Counted from the first letter of the stretch, positions 1 to 7,872 are shown. The stretch is 57,945 bases of DNA from Elusimicrobia bacterium GWA2_69_24 (GCA_001799695.1 MGTY01000046.1:1-57945); one strand, 5' to 3'. Notes: generated by a model from the letters alone, not told the origin. Numbers and translations are program-made.

Positions 1-1800
1 GCGGCCGTGGTCTCCGTGCCCCAGACCGTGGCCTCACCGGTGGGCTTCACGGGCGCGGCGGGAAGCGCGGTGGGCTCCCTCTCCCTGACCCCCGGCTCGG
101 GCCTGACTTCCCAGAACCCTCTCGGCCCCTCCGGCCTGGTCGGCGTCCTTCCCGGCGTCGGCGTCTCGCCCTCGATCGCGACCGTGAAGACGGCTCTTGG
201 CGCCGGCATCACCGCCCAGGGTTCCGCCGCCGCCGCCGCCGCCGTCGTCACGCCCCGCGCGCGCTTGAGCGCGGTCGCTACCCCGGCCGTCGGCTCGGCC
301 GTCGCCGAGAAGGCCGCCGCGGTCCTCCCCTCCGCGAAGCCGGGCACCGAAAAGAGCGTCGCCGCCATGGCGCAGCTGAGTTCCGTCGGCTCCGCGGTTG
401 CTGAAAAGAACCCTTCCCTCACGATCGGACGCTTCTTCGACGGCGACGCGCTGCGCAAGGGCGCGATCGTCCCGGTCGGCGCCGAGCTCTCCGGACGCGA
501 GTCGCGGGCGAGCCTCCGTAGCGGCCTGGGCCTCTTCCGCGGCAAGGACGCCGGCGCCGAGAGTCAGGTCCCGGTTCCCGCGGCGACTTCCTTCTCTGAC
601 GCGGTCAAGGATACGAAGGTCTTCATCACCCGCGCCGGCCGGCAGCCCGTGGCCGTGGAACTGTCCGCGCTGGGCGCGGCCCTGGCCGCGGATCCTGCCA
701 TCCTTCAGGAAGTCAATAAGAACGGCCGCATCCGCGTCGTATTGGGCAAGGACAACCCGCGCGGCGGCCTCACGAAAGCCGATATCGAAGCGGTGCAGGC
801 CATGTTGGCCTCCTACGGCGTCCAGGCCAAGCTCGAGACCGAGACCATCCCCGTCGACTGGAGCCGCAAGCCCAAGACCGAAGGCGACTCCGCCTCCTCC
901 GGGAGCGCGCAGTCCCAGGCCAAGGAGCACGGCCGCGCCTGGCGCTGGATCATCGGGCCCATCACGGCTCCCTTCCGCGAAGCCGCGTACCTGGGACGGA
1001 CCTTCTGGGCTTCGGTGACCAAGCCGACCACGGGCGAGCTGATCGGGGGCCTGGTCTCCAAGGCCTTCCCCTCGGTGGTGACGGTGGGCGTGTGGGCGGG
1101 GATGTACGCGGGCTTCCCGGTGGCGATGGCCGCGGCCCTGGGGGTCTCGCTCGCCCTCAACCTCTTCCACGGGGTGATGATCAACACCTGGTCCAATTTT
1201 CAGAACAACATGGGCAAGCAGCGCGGCCTGCGCTACCTGACCGTCTTCAACTTCATCTACGGGCAGTTCTGGGGCGCCCTCTTCCGCACCATCGCCTGGA
1301 CGGTCATCCCCAAGACCATCCCGCCCTGGTCCCCGATGTACTGGCGCGACATCGGCCTGGCCACGGTCATCGGCACCTTCTGCGGCTCTCTCGGGATGTC
1401 GGGCTTGAACGCCCTCTACGACAAGGGCCTGCTCACCCGGTTCCAGCGCTCCATCGTGCAGCAGGTGCGCGACCTCCTCATGTGCCTGGCCGGGACCTAC
1501 CTGGGCGCCGGCTCCATGATGATGTTCTGGACCCTCTTCGCCGTGCAGCAGGTGATGGACGTCCTGATCTACACCATCAGCCAGCGCGTCAAGAAGCGCC
1601 CCATCCTCTACGTCGCCGACGCGGACACGGCGGCCAGCCCCGAATTCCAGGACATGTACCCGGTGACCCCCGGCAGCGCGGTCGAGAAGTCGCCCCTGCG
1701 CCAGGCCCTGGAAGGCCTCGCGGGCAGCCCCTTCGTCAAGCCCTTCATCCTGCTGTTCAAGAAGCTCCGCCAGCTCCTCTCCGGCAAGAAGTCCTCCTGA
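1..1800 (+). CDS. Multi-pass membrane protein with Ser/Val/Pro-rich N-terminal module (5' end outside window)
   Basis: The frame is open from the first base, so the true start and any signal peptide lie upstream. The visible N-terminus (SVPQT, then PVG, GAAGSAVGSLS and LPGV) matches the region after the signal peptide of the GH13 amylase at 18948-21185, although the rest of the two proteins is unrelated. A low-complexity Ala/Val linker follows and contains two VGSAVAEK copies. Then comes a soluble segment (nt about 595-860). From about nt 940 to 1600 there are five or six hydrophobic segments, followed by a basic tail. I do not recognise the membrane domain and no catalytic motif is evident. 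By analogy with the amylase, the N-terminal module could be an export or anchoring region; this is inference. Confidence 0.75.
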   Translation, partial: AAVVSVPQTVASPVGFTGAAGSAVGSLSLTPGSGLTSQNPLGPSGLVGVLPGVGVSPSIATVKTALGAGITAQGSAAAAAAVVTPRARLSAVATPAVGSAVAEKAAAVLPSAKPGTEKSVAAMAQLSSVGSAVAEKNPSLTIGRFFDGDALRKGAIVPVGAELSGRESRASLRSGLGLFRGKDAGAESQVPVPAATSFSDAVKDTKVFITRAGRQPVAVELSALGAALAADPAILQEVNKNGRIRVVLGKDNPRGGLTKADIEAVQAMLASYGVQAKLETETIPVDWSRKPKTEGDSASSGSAQSQAKEHGRAWRWIIGPITAPFREAAYLGRTFWASVTKPTTGELIGGLVSKAFPSVVTVGVWAGMYAGFPVAMAAALGVSLALNLFHGVMINTWSNFQNNMGKQRGLRYLTVFNFIYGQFWGALFRTIAWTVIPKTIPPWSPMYWRDIGLATVIGTFCGSLGMSGLNALYDKGLLTRFQRSIVQQVRDLLMCLAGTYLGAGSMMMFWTLFAVQQVMDVLIYTISQRVKKRPILYVADADTAASPEFQDMYPVTPGSAVEKSPLRQALEGLAGSPFVKPFILLFKKLRQLLSGKKSS

Positions 1801-1837
1801 GCCTTTGCGGCGGAACCTCGTCCGTCGCCTGCCTCTA

Positions 1838-1864
1838 GTCATCCCGGCGAAAGCCGGGATCCAG
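1838..1864. repeat. REP-like hairpin repeat, copy 1 (half element)
   Basis: Perfect 8-bp stem, ATCCCGGC (1841-1848) pairing with GCCGGGAT (1853-1860) around a GAAA tetraloop, followed by CCAG. It lies about 40 nt after the stop of the preceding gene. A related copy is at 2080-2155. No T-run follows, so it is not a classical intrinsic terminator. Hairpins of this GTCATCCCGGCGAAAGCC type are known as dispersed repeats in many bacteria. Confidence 0.7.
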
Positions 1865-1884
1865 TCGATTCGTTCCCTGCCTGC

Positions 1885-2771
1885 TACCGCCCCCGCGACC
1901 CCCGGGCAAGCCCCTTCTATCGCCTGGTCCAGGACCATGTCGAGGACTTCGAACTCCTACTCAAGAATGACCAGCGCAAGGACTCTCCCGATCCCCGCAT
2001 AGCCGACGCCTTCCGATCGTTTCTGGAATGCGGCATCCTGCGCTTCGGCGCCGGCAGTATGGTGACAGTGCCGGCTTCGTCGTCCCGGAGAAAGCCGGGA
2101 CCCAGGAATTGCCGTTAAGCCGTAAGCCTGGACCCCAGGTCAAGCCCGGGGTGACTAATGGATAGTCATTGTTACATTGCCTCTTTCGCCAGGTGGCGAA
2201 AATATAGGGATTGGTGACACACTACACTAGTGGGCGAGGTGCGCGACCGTCGGGGATCCCAAGACGCCCGTTTCATCAAAGTCCCGGTCCCCACGGACGC
2301 CGAACTGAAGCGTCTGCTTGAAATCGTGCGCCGCAAGGTCCTGCGCCGCTTCGTCCGCATCGGCGTCATCCCTCAGGAGGTCGCGGACCAGATGCTCTCC
2401 TGGGGCAATTCGGGGTTCTCGCTCCACGCCGACACCTGGGTGCGTGGCGCGGACAGAATCTGGCCAGCTATGATGCCGAACGGCAGAAAGGCATGTGCCG
2501 CCAACTCCGGCTGGAGCCGATCGCCGTCATCATAGAGAGTTCCGAAGTGACGCGCCTCATGGACCCTCTGGGCTTGGATGTGGGATTCCCCAAGACCCTG
2601 CCCGCCAGGAGCCCGCCGGAAGCCGAAGAAGGAACCGAGTCCCCCGACGAGGACAGCCAACTCGACCGCCGACTGAGCCCGGAGCCGGACCACCGCGCCC
2701 CGCCGCCCGACCAGATCCCATCAGATCCCCGCCTACGTCCCGCGAACTCCGCCTTTCCCACCGTTTCATGA
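1885..2771 (+). pseudogene. Decayed IS91-like (Y2-type) transposase
   Basis: Three fragments in two frames resemble the ends of this transposase type. The first, 1885-2058, reads YRPRDPRASPFYRLVQDH and continues to an FLECGILRFGAG segment, like the usual N-terminus. After an interruption that holds a REP-like element, 2281-2460 reads LRRFVRIGVIPQEVADQML and then SWGNSGFSLHADTWV, like the C-terminal third. A frame change near 2460-2490 leads to 2493-2771 with EPIAVIIESSEVTRLMDPLG and a PARSPP tail. The catalytic HUH/tyrosine core is missing. This is clearly non-functional. The family assignment rests on remembered sequence patterns. Confidence 0.6.
2080..2155. repeat. REP-like palindromic repeat, copy 2 (complete element)
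   Basis: The left half has stem GTCCCGG (2082-2088) with CCGGGAC (2095-2101), then CCAGG. The right half is CCTGGACCCCAGGTC followed by AAGCCCGGGGTGAC, ending at 2155. This gives the usual two-hairpin layout of such elements. It sits inside the broken transposase frame and marks the end of its N-terminal fragment, so it may have inserted there. Confidence 0.6.
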
Positions 2772-2852
2772 TTTATCATAGCCCAGGGGCTGGTCTCAGG
2801 GACAACTGACGATAGGGGGCGTTATATTGCGCTCGGCTCGGACGATCCGCCC

Positions 2853-2996
2853 CTATTCGGACTGCGAGTCGTCGAGTTTGGCGCGAAGGAAGAGGAGGTC
2901 CTGCTTGCCTTTGGGCCGGGCGGTTTCCTTGGCGCGGATCAGCGTGTTCGCATCATCGTAAGGGATGGGGACCCCCTCGAACCCGACTCCGCAGCA
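2853..2996 (-). pseudogene. C-terminal fragment of a nucleotidyltransferase-like protein
   Basis: On the minus strand a 47-codon open stretch lies between a TAA (2997-2999) and a TAG (2853-2855). It reads VPIPYDDANTLIRAKETARP and then KGKQDLLFLRAKL. This resembles the C-terminal end of small MNT/DUF6036-like nucleotidyltransferases, where a (P)(Y/F)xxxxTLIRxK motif precedes (K)xxxDLLFLxxxL. No start codon or nucleotide-binding GSxxxG motif is present. I regard it as a remnant in a decayed zone. Just outside it, CCGCAGC and GCTGCGG form a small inverted repeat (2989-3011). Confidence 0.45.
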
Positions 2997-3219
2997 TTAT
3001 TGAGGCTGCGGCATAGGTGGAGCAGGTCGCTCAGTTGGGGCGGGCGGGAGGGTGGGAGATATGCCGCAGGGACCATCGCTCGTCCTCCTCAAAGGCGGCC
3101 ACGTAGCAATTGGGTGCGCCCCCGGGCGCAATCGCAATAGCTTCGGGCCCAGATCCGCCTGGGCTGTTCGCCGTCTGCGGGAGGCCCGGATGGCCCTCTC
3201 GGCTCAAGGAGGACCCGGT

Positions 3220-3225
3220 TACACT
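3220..3225 (+). promoter_or_regulatory. -10 element TACACT directly upstream of a GTG start
   Basis: TACACT ends 6 nt before the GTG at 3232, which would place transcription initiation on or next to the start codon. No convincing -35 element lies 17 bp upstream. The same spacing recurs at other genes in the window and supports this start over an in-frame ATG 180 nt further upstream. Confidence 0.5.
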
Positions 3226-3231
3226 TGGGAT

Positions 3232-4356
3232 GTGAGGCGTCTTTGCCTGATGTTCTGCGCGGCGTTCGCTGCCGCTCCGGCCGCGGGCCAGGGGGTCTGG
3301 CCCCCCCTGGTCCCCCAGCTCGAGTTCAGGCGCGTCGCCGCCCATCCGGCCGGCGAGCCGCTCGACGAGAAGGTCATCGCGCCGGGGTTCTCGCTCTTGA
3401 CCAAGCACGACGTGCTGGGTCTGGGCGCCGAGGCCGGGCGCGCCGAGGCCTGGCGTCAGGGGCGCTCCGGCCTGCGCATCGCCGGGGAGGCCGGGAACCC
3501 GCGCCTCGTGGACGCCCAGGGGGCGTCTCTTCCTCTTAGCCCCGCTTTCGGGGTCGCCCTGCGCCGCATGAACGCCTATTTCGGCCTCACCGGACCCACC
3601 TTGGCCCACCCCATCACCCCGCAAGAGCTCGCCGCCGCCCTCCGGACGCCCGCGGCCGTCGACTCAGTGCGGCGCGTCTTCGAGCGCAGTCTTGCCGAGC
3701 GCATTTTGGTGAAGGGGAAGGCTTACCTGCCCGAGCTCGGGGGGGAGCTGACCCTCGACCGGGAGCTGGCCTTCCACTTCCACGACGACCTGCTGCGCCC
3801 GCTGCTGCGCGAGCTGGTGGCGCGCGGCGACGAGCCCGCCGCGCTCGAGCGGCTGTACGAGGCGGAACCCGAGAAGATGGCCCTGCTCGACCCCCAGGAG
3901 ATACTCAAGAAGCACCTCGCCAAGCGCCGGCAGTGGGACGAGGAAGGGAAGCTCCCGCGGGAGAAGCGCGACGCCGTCCTGCGCATGGTCGTGGACACGG
4001 TGGCCGAGCTGGCCGCAGGGCACTATTCCGGGGACGCCGGCACCCAGCTCCAGAACATGCTTTCCGAGGACTGGTCCGGGCGCTACGGCGGGACCTGGCA
4101 TTGCCACCCGCCCGACGTCACGCCCGACGGCTTCGCGGGCGACTATCCGCCCAGCGAGGACGACTACGAGGCCGCGGCCAAGACCGGCGAGGAGATCGTA
4201 TTCGTCTTCCTCCCGGACGGCTACGACGTCTACCAACTCTCGCTCGCGCCCGGGGGCAGTCCTTACAACCGGCCCCCGCCCGCCGCCTCCTACCGCTCCG
4301 AGTCTTGGCGCTCCCACTTCCGGGCGCTCTTCGAGCGGGACCTCCGTCCCCGTTAG
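3232..4356 (+). CDS. Secreted protein with JAMM-like HxHPP...SxxD motif (paralogue 1)
   Basis: From the GTG at 3232 the protein has 374 residues and a Sec signal peptide (VRRLCLMFCAAFAAAPAAG). It is a full-length paralogue of the 374-residue protein at 13577-14701. Both share a MNxYFGxT segment, an F-H-DDL-RP segment and DWSGRY(G/A)G before the C-terminal block. That block has H290-C-H292-PP, S308xxD311 and a following IVxxFxPxGxDxY strand. This layout resembles the JAB1/MPN (JAMM) metalloprotease zinc site (HxH...SxxD), but the HxH to SxxD spacing is longer than usual and I cannot place the catalytic Glu with confidence. An upstream in-frame ATG at 3052 would add a non-signal-like extension and is disfavoured. 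Confidence 0.75.
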   Translation: MRRLCLMFCAAFAAAPAAGQGVWPPLVPQLEFRRVAAHPAGEPLDEKVIAPGFSLLTKHDVLGLGAEAGRAEAWRQGRSGLRIAGEAGNPRLVDAQGASLPLSPAFGVALRRMNAYFGLTGPTLAHPITPQELAAALRTPAAVDSVRRVFERSLAERILVKGKAYLPELGGELTLDRELAFHFHDDLLRPLLRELVARGDEPAALERLYEAEPEKMALLDPQEILKKHLAKRRQWDEEGKLPREKRDAVLRMVVDTVAELAAGHYSGDAGTQLQNMLSEDWSGRYGGTWHCHPPDVTPDGFAGDYPPSEDDYEAAAKTGEEIVFVFLPDGYDVYQLSLAPGGSPYNRPPPAASYRSESWRSHFRALFERDLRPR

Positions 4357-4405
4357 GACTCCGGGGCTGTCTGCGACGGATGAGACCAGTCTGACCTTGC
4401 CCGAC

Positions 4406-4424
4406 TGTGCCCGGGCACAGCTGC
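4406..4424 (+). repeat. Solo copy of the 19-bp IS-end-like repeat
   Basis: TGTGCCCGGGCACAGCTGC contains the 14-bp perfect palindrome TGTGCCCGGGCACA. The same 19-bp sequence bounds the IS1380-type relic at 46058-46766. Here it stands alone, 14 bp before the -35 box of the receiver gene promoter. Confidence 0.6.
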
Positions 4425-4437
4425 CGTTGACTTCGGA

Positions 4438-4466
4438 TTGACAGGGAGCCCGCGCCGCCGTATGAT
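4438..4466 (+). promoter_or_regulatory. Near-consensus sigma70 promoter, TTGACA-17-TATGAT
   Basis: TTGACA (4438-4443), a 17-bp spacer and TATGAT (4461-4466) form an almost perfect housekeeping promoter. The GTG start lies at 4473, 6 nt after the -10 box, so the transcript would begin at or one base before the start codon and be leaderless. Confidence 0.8.
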
Positions 4467-4472
4467 ACCGGC

Positions 4473-4865
4473 GTGCCCATCGAACTCAAGAGGGTGCTCA
4501 TCGCGGACGACGACCCGGCCCTGGTCGAGCTCATGACCGAGGGGCTGGCGAAGCTGCCCATCGGCGTGGAGCAGGCCTTCGACGGGAAGGAGGCGCTGGA
4601 GAAGGTCCGCTCCGGCGCCTTCGACCTGGTCCTCCTGGACATCATGATGCCGATGATCGACGGCTACCACATCGCCAGCGAGATCACCTCAACCATGGGG
4701 GAGCAGGCCCCCAAGATACTCTACATCACCTCGCGCGATACCAAGCGGGAGGGACACCTGGCGGGCATGACCGGCGCCATCGGCATGCTCCAGAAGCCGT
4801 TCGAGATGAAGGAGTTCCGCGAGGCGGTCTGCGGCGCTTTGGGCCTGCCGTCGCCTCAGGTGTAG
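4473..4865 (+). CDS. CheY-like single-domain response regulator
   Basis: A 130-residue stand-alone receiver domain. The acidic pocket is DDD (12-14), the phospho-acceptor is D56 in LLDIMMP, the switch residue is T86 and the conserved lysine is K108 in KPF. There is no output domain, so it should act by protein-protein contact or in a phosphorelay. No kinase is adjacent. The GTG start is fixed by the strong promoter 6 nt upstream. Its 3' end overlaps the convergent radical SAM gene by 10 bp. Confidence 0.9.
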   Translation: MPIELKRVLIADDDPALVELMTEGLAKLPIGVEQAFDGKEALEKVRSGAFDLVLLDIMMPMIDGYHIASEITSTMGEQAPKILYITSRDTKREGHLAGMTGAIGMLQKPFEMKEFREAVCGALGLPSPQV

Positions 4866-5794
4866 TGCAGGCGGGTCTTGTCCACGGAAGCGGCCGGGAA
4901 GGTCTCCCTAGGGAACCGCTCATGGTACCGCGCGGAGACGTGGAAGCAGTCCGCGTCCCAACTGCAGGCCGCGCAAGCCGGGTGCCGCCATTCCCGGAAG
5001 ACCGGATCCGCCACGTCCTTGCGCCGGAAGACCACGCAGCCGCTCCGGCGCACCCCCGGGGACACCTTGCAGGGGGGGATGCGGCACAGGTCCAGGCGCT
5101 TGCCGCGCGTGCGGTAGCGGGCGGCGAAGCGCTTGAGCTCGGCGTTCAGGCGCCGGAAGGAGACCAATAGTTCCCCCGCGGCGGCGCCCAGCACCGAGTG
5201 CCCCTCGTCCGGGGAGTAGAAGGCCGCCATGAAGCCGCCGAGCCCGCATTCTTCGAGCAGGTAGCCGGCCACGGGCAGCAGTTCGGCGCAGTTCGTCCGC
5301 GTGACCACGAAATTGACCGAGAAGCGCAGCTTGAGGCGCCTGAGGTTCGCGATGGCCCGGTCCACCAGGCGCTGGGCGTCGGGTAGGCCGGTCATGCGCG
5401 CGTAGATGGCGGGGTCCCGCGCCAGGCAAGAAACGACCACGGTGGGGTGGTAGGCGGCCAGGCGCCGGGCGAAGCCGGATTCGGCCAGGCGCAGACCCGG
5501 GGTGACCAGCTCGACGGGCCGCCCGCGGCGCCGGCAGGCGTCGAGCAGCTTGAAGAGGCCGTCGAACTCGAGGATGTCCCACCCCGCCAGCCGCACCGGG
5601 CCGGACCGCGAGCGGTCGAGGACGCGCTCCAGCCCCGCGAGCACCCGGGCGGGGTCCGGCGGGGCGGGACTGCGGCCCAGTCCCAGGCGCTTCTCGGCCC
5701 CGTGGGAGCAGAACTCGCACGAGAGCCGGCAGTCCGGCGCCGTGAGGAAGACGTCGCCGGTCTCGAGGATGCGGAACTCCGGAGCGGACGCCAT
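4856..5794 (-). CDS. Radical SAM protein with C-terminal cysteine cluster
   Basis: 312 residues. The N-terminal CRLSCEFC supplies the CxxxCxxC motif that binds the SAM-cleaving [4Fe-4S] cluster. The C-terminal region has several further cysteines (CRIPPC, a later C, then CAACSWDADC), consistent with a SPASM-like auxiliary cluster domain. The ATG at 5794 overlaps the cyclase stop by one base (TGATG), implying translational coupling. It is the last gene of the TatD-cyclase-radical SAM operon. The substrate is unknown and no precursor peptide gene is evident next to it. Confidence 0.8.
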   Translation of the reverse strand: MASAPEFRILETGDVFLTAPDCRLSCEFCSHGAEKRLGLGRSPAPPDPARVLAGLERVLDRSRSGPVRLAGWDILEFDGLFKLLDACRRRGRPVELVTPGLRLAESGFARRLAAYHPTVVVSCLARDPAIYARMTGLPDAQRLVDRAIANLRRLKLRFSVNFVVTRTNCAELLPVAGYLLEECGLGGFMAAFYSPDEGHSVLGAAAGELLVSFRRLNAELKRFAARYRTRGKRLDLCRIPPCKVSPGVRRSGCVVFRRKDVADPVFREWRHPACAACSWDADCFHVSARYHERFPRETFPAASVDKTRLHYT

Positions 5795-7044
5795 CAGGTT
5801 CCTTCCCGTCCGGGGAGGCGGCCCTTGAGCAGGAAGGTGTTCATCTTCCCGATGCCCTTGACCTCGATGACGCCCCGGTCCTCCAGCTCGTAGCGCCCCC
5901 GCAGAAGTTCCGCGGTCGCCGCGGTCGCGTGGATGCCGCCCGGGACCCCATGGGATTCCATGCGGCTGGCCGCGTTCACGGTGTCGCCCCAGAGGTCGTA
6001 GATGAATTTCTTGAGGCCGATGACGCCGGCCACCACGGGTCCGGAATTGATCCCGATGCGCATGTTGAGCGTCGTCCCGAACTGCCGGTTGTGCTCCGTC
6101 ACGGCCCGGAGCATGTCGAGGGCCATCTCGGCCAAGGCCTCGGCGTGGTCGCTTCGGGGCACGGGGAGCCCGGAGCAGACCATGTAGGCGTCCCCGATGG
6201 TCTTGATCTTCTCCACGCCGTGCTTCTCGGCCAGGGCGTCGAAGCGGGAGAATAGTTCGTTGAGGATCTCGACGAGCCGTTCCGGCGAGACGGTCTTGGA
6301 GAGGGGAGTGAAGCCCACGATGTCGCCGAAGAGGATGCTGACCTCCGCGAAGCCGTCGGCGATGGTGCCCGGGTGGTCCTTGAGGCGGCGGGCGATGGGA
6401 GCGGGTAGGATGTTGAGGAGCAGGCTCTCCGAACGCGCCTGCTCCCGGACCAGCGCCCGGTGTTCGACTTCCAGGGCGGCCTGGGCCTTCTCCCGTTCGT
6501 CGATGAAGAAGCGCATCGCGATATAGGCCAGCGCGGAGACGATGAGGACGTTCTGGGTGGACAGCAGGACGCGCTCCACCGGCACCCCTTCCAGGAGGTC
6601 CTTGGCCGTCAAGGCGAGCACGGCGGCCGCATAGGCCCCGAACCAGGGGATGGAACCTCGGGCGCCCCAGAACACCAGGGCGCAGAGGGGGGAGAGGAAC
6701 GCCCAGAGCACCGCCCCCCCCGACGGGGCGAAGCCGCCGGCCAGCCATTGGATGAGCGCGGGCGCGGCGAGGGACCCCGACATCACCCCCCAGCGGGCGA
6801 AGCCGGACCTTTTCGTGGTGACCAGGTGCAGGAGGGCTGCGGCGCTGAGCCCGGCATAGGCGAGCGCCACCGCGGCCGCGGCCGGGGACCCGGCGCCGCG
6901 CAGGACCCAGGCGGCCCAGGGCGCGCCGAGGACGCCGAAGGTGCAGAGGAAGATGAGCAGGGTCTTGTGCAGGCGTTCGAGCGGGGGGTCTTCGGGACGG
7001 GCCGCGGCGTTGTCGATGCGGTCGATGAGGCGTTTCATGTCCAT
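5794..7044 (-). CDS. Membrane-anchored class III adenylate/guanylate cyclase
   Basis: 416 residues from the ATG at 7044, which overlaps the tatD stop as TGATG. The N-terminal half holds about six hydrophobic segments, then an EREKAQAALEVEHR coiled linker, then the catalytic domain. The metal aspartates are in FGDIVGFT and IGDAYM. KIKTIGD supplies the Lys and YDLWGD the Asp that normally select adenine, and NAASRM holds the transition-state Asn and Arg. All key residues are present, so an active adenylate cyclase is likely. The membrane domain may sense a signal. No cAMP receptor is visible in the window. Confidence 0.9.
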   Translation of the reverse strand: MDMKRLIDRIDNAAARPEDPPLERLHKTLLIFLCTFGVLGAPWAAWVLRGAGSPAAAAVALAYAGLSAAALLHLVTTKRSGFARWGVMSGSLAAPALIQWLAGGFAPSGGAVLWAFLSPLCALVFWGARGSIPWFGAYAAAVLALTAKDLLEGVPVERVLLSTQNVLIVSALAYIAMRFFIDEREKAQAALEVEHRALVREQARSESLLLNILPAPIARRLKDHPGTIADGFAEVSILFGDIVGFTPLSKTVSPERLVEILNELFSRFDALAEKHGVEKIKTIGDAYMVCSGLPVPRSDHAEALAEMALDMLRAVTEHNRQFGTTLNMRIGINSGPVVAGVIGLKKFIYDLWGDTVNAASRMESHGVPGGIHATAATAELLRGRYELEDRGVIEVKGIGKMNTFLLKGRLPGREGT

Positions 7045-7832
7045 CAGGATGACCTCGGTGAACGGAGCAGCGTGCCCAGCAAGCGCTCCGTATTCTCCCA
7101 TAGCGTCCGGGCCAGAGCAGACCGGTCTTCCCCGCGCAGCGCCGCGGCCAGGGTGAGTGCCGCGCGGACGTCCGCCGGCCCGCCGCGGGTGCGCGGGCCC
7201 GGACCATCGGTCTCGAGAAGAAGACGGTCGGGCGGGACCGCCAGCAGGGCCCGCCGGGTCCTGGGCCGGATATCCTGGAGGTCCCGGGCCGCGAAGGAGA
7301 AAAAGGCTCCGAGCCCGGCCAAGGTGGGGACGGCTTCGGCCGAGCCTCCGTAGGCGTGCAGGAGGAATCCCGGCCGGGGCGCGCCGTCCTTGCGCAGCAG
7401 GGCCAGGAGCTCTCCCCAGGCTCCGACGCAGTGGACCATGAGCGGCAGTTCCCGCTCCCGGGCCAGCGCAAGCTGTTCGCGGAAGACCGCTCCCTGTCCC
7501 GCGGTCCCGCGCCGCGCGTCGAGGCCGGCCTCCCCGACGCCGGAAGGGGTCCCGTCCAGGAACCCCCGCAGCGCGTCCAGCCAGCCCGGGGGCGCTTCTC
7601 CCGCGAACCAGGGGTGGAGTCCGAAGCAGGGGACGAGCTCCAGATGGGCGGAGGCGAGTTCCCGCACGCGGGGCCAGTCCTCCGGCCGGGTGCCGTTGAT
7701 CACGAGGACGCGCACCCCCGCGAGCCGGGCGTCCCGGAGGGCGTCTTCCAGGTCCGGCGCGAAGGCGGGGTCCTGCAGGTGGCAGTGCGCGTCCGCGAGG
7801 GGGGAGTCCACGGGGGTATTCTTCGATTTCAT
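7044..7832 (-). CDS. tatD: TatD-family metal-dependent hydrolase
   Basis: 262 residues from the ATG at 7832; a TTG at 7847 is an alternative. TIM-barrel metal ligands are visible in order: HCH near the N-terminus (ADAHCHLQD), the Glu of GEAGLD, the His of MVHCVG, the His of LHAYGG and the Asp of LLETDGP. TatD proteins are Mg-dependent 3'-5' DNases/RNases or related hydrolases. First gene of a three-gene operon with one-base TGATG overlaps at both junctions. Confidence 0.85.
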   Translation of the reverse strand: MKSKNTPVDSPLADAHCHLQDPAFAPDLEDALRDARLAGVRVLVINGTRPEDWPRVRELASAHLELVPCFGLHPWFAGEAPPGWLDALRGFLDGTPSGVGEAGLDARRGTAGQGAVFREQLALARERELPLMVHCVGAWGELLALLRKDGAPRPGFLLHAYGGSAEAVPTLAGLGAFFSFAARDLQDIRPRTRRALLAVPPDRLLLETDGPGPRTRGGPADVRAALTLAAALRGEDRSALARTLWENTERLLGTLLRSPRSS

Positions 7833-7872
7833 CCCGTCTTCCCGCAATAGCGGAGACGGGTTCGCGCGGGTC

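Noticed and set aside
270-420. Two VGSAVAEK copies in the first protein as part of the coding-repeat family
   Set aside because: The codons differ between copies, so this is protein-level low complexity rather than a copied DNA segment.
1838-1864. Intrinsic terminator for the first gene
   Set aside because: The hairpin has no downstream T-run and matches a dispersed repeat type.
34-1938. 634-codon minus-strand frame opposite the first gene
   Set aside because: The product is an Arg/Gly/Asp-rich shadow with no motifs, while the plus strand has membrane helices and a module shared with another protein.
2989-3011. Hairpin CCGCAGC/GCTGCGG as terminator or regulatory element
   Set aside because: Short arms, no T-run, in a decayed region; chance is likely.
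3052-3231. Upstream in-frame ATG extending the first JAMM-like protein by 60 residues
   Set aside because: The extension hides the signal peptide, has no similarity to the paralogue, and a -10 box sits 6 nt before the GTG at 3232; lengths from this GTG match the paralogue exactly.
4856-7471. A single 871-residue minus-strand protein spanning the radical SAM and cyclase region
   Set aside because: Only its last 312 residues (from the ATG at 5794) are meaningful; the upstream part is out of frame with the clearly coding cyclase and TatD genes.
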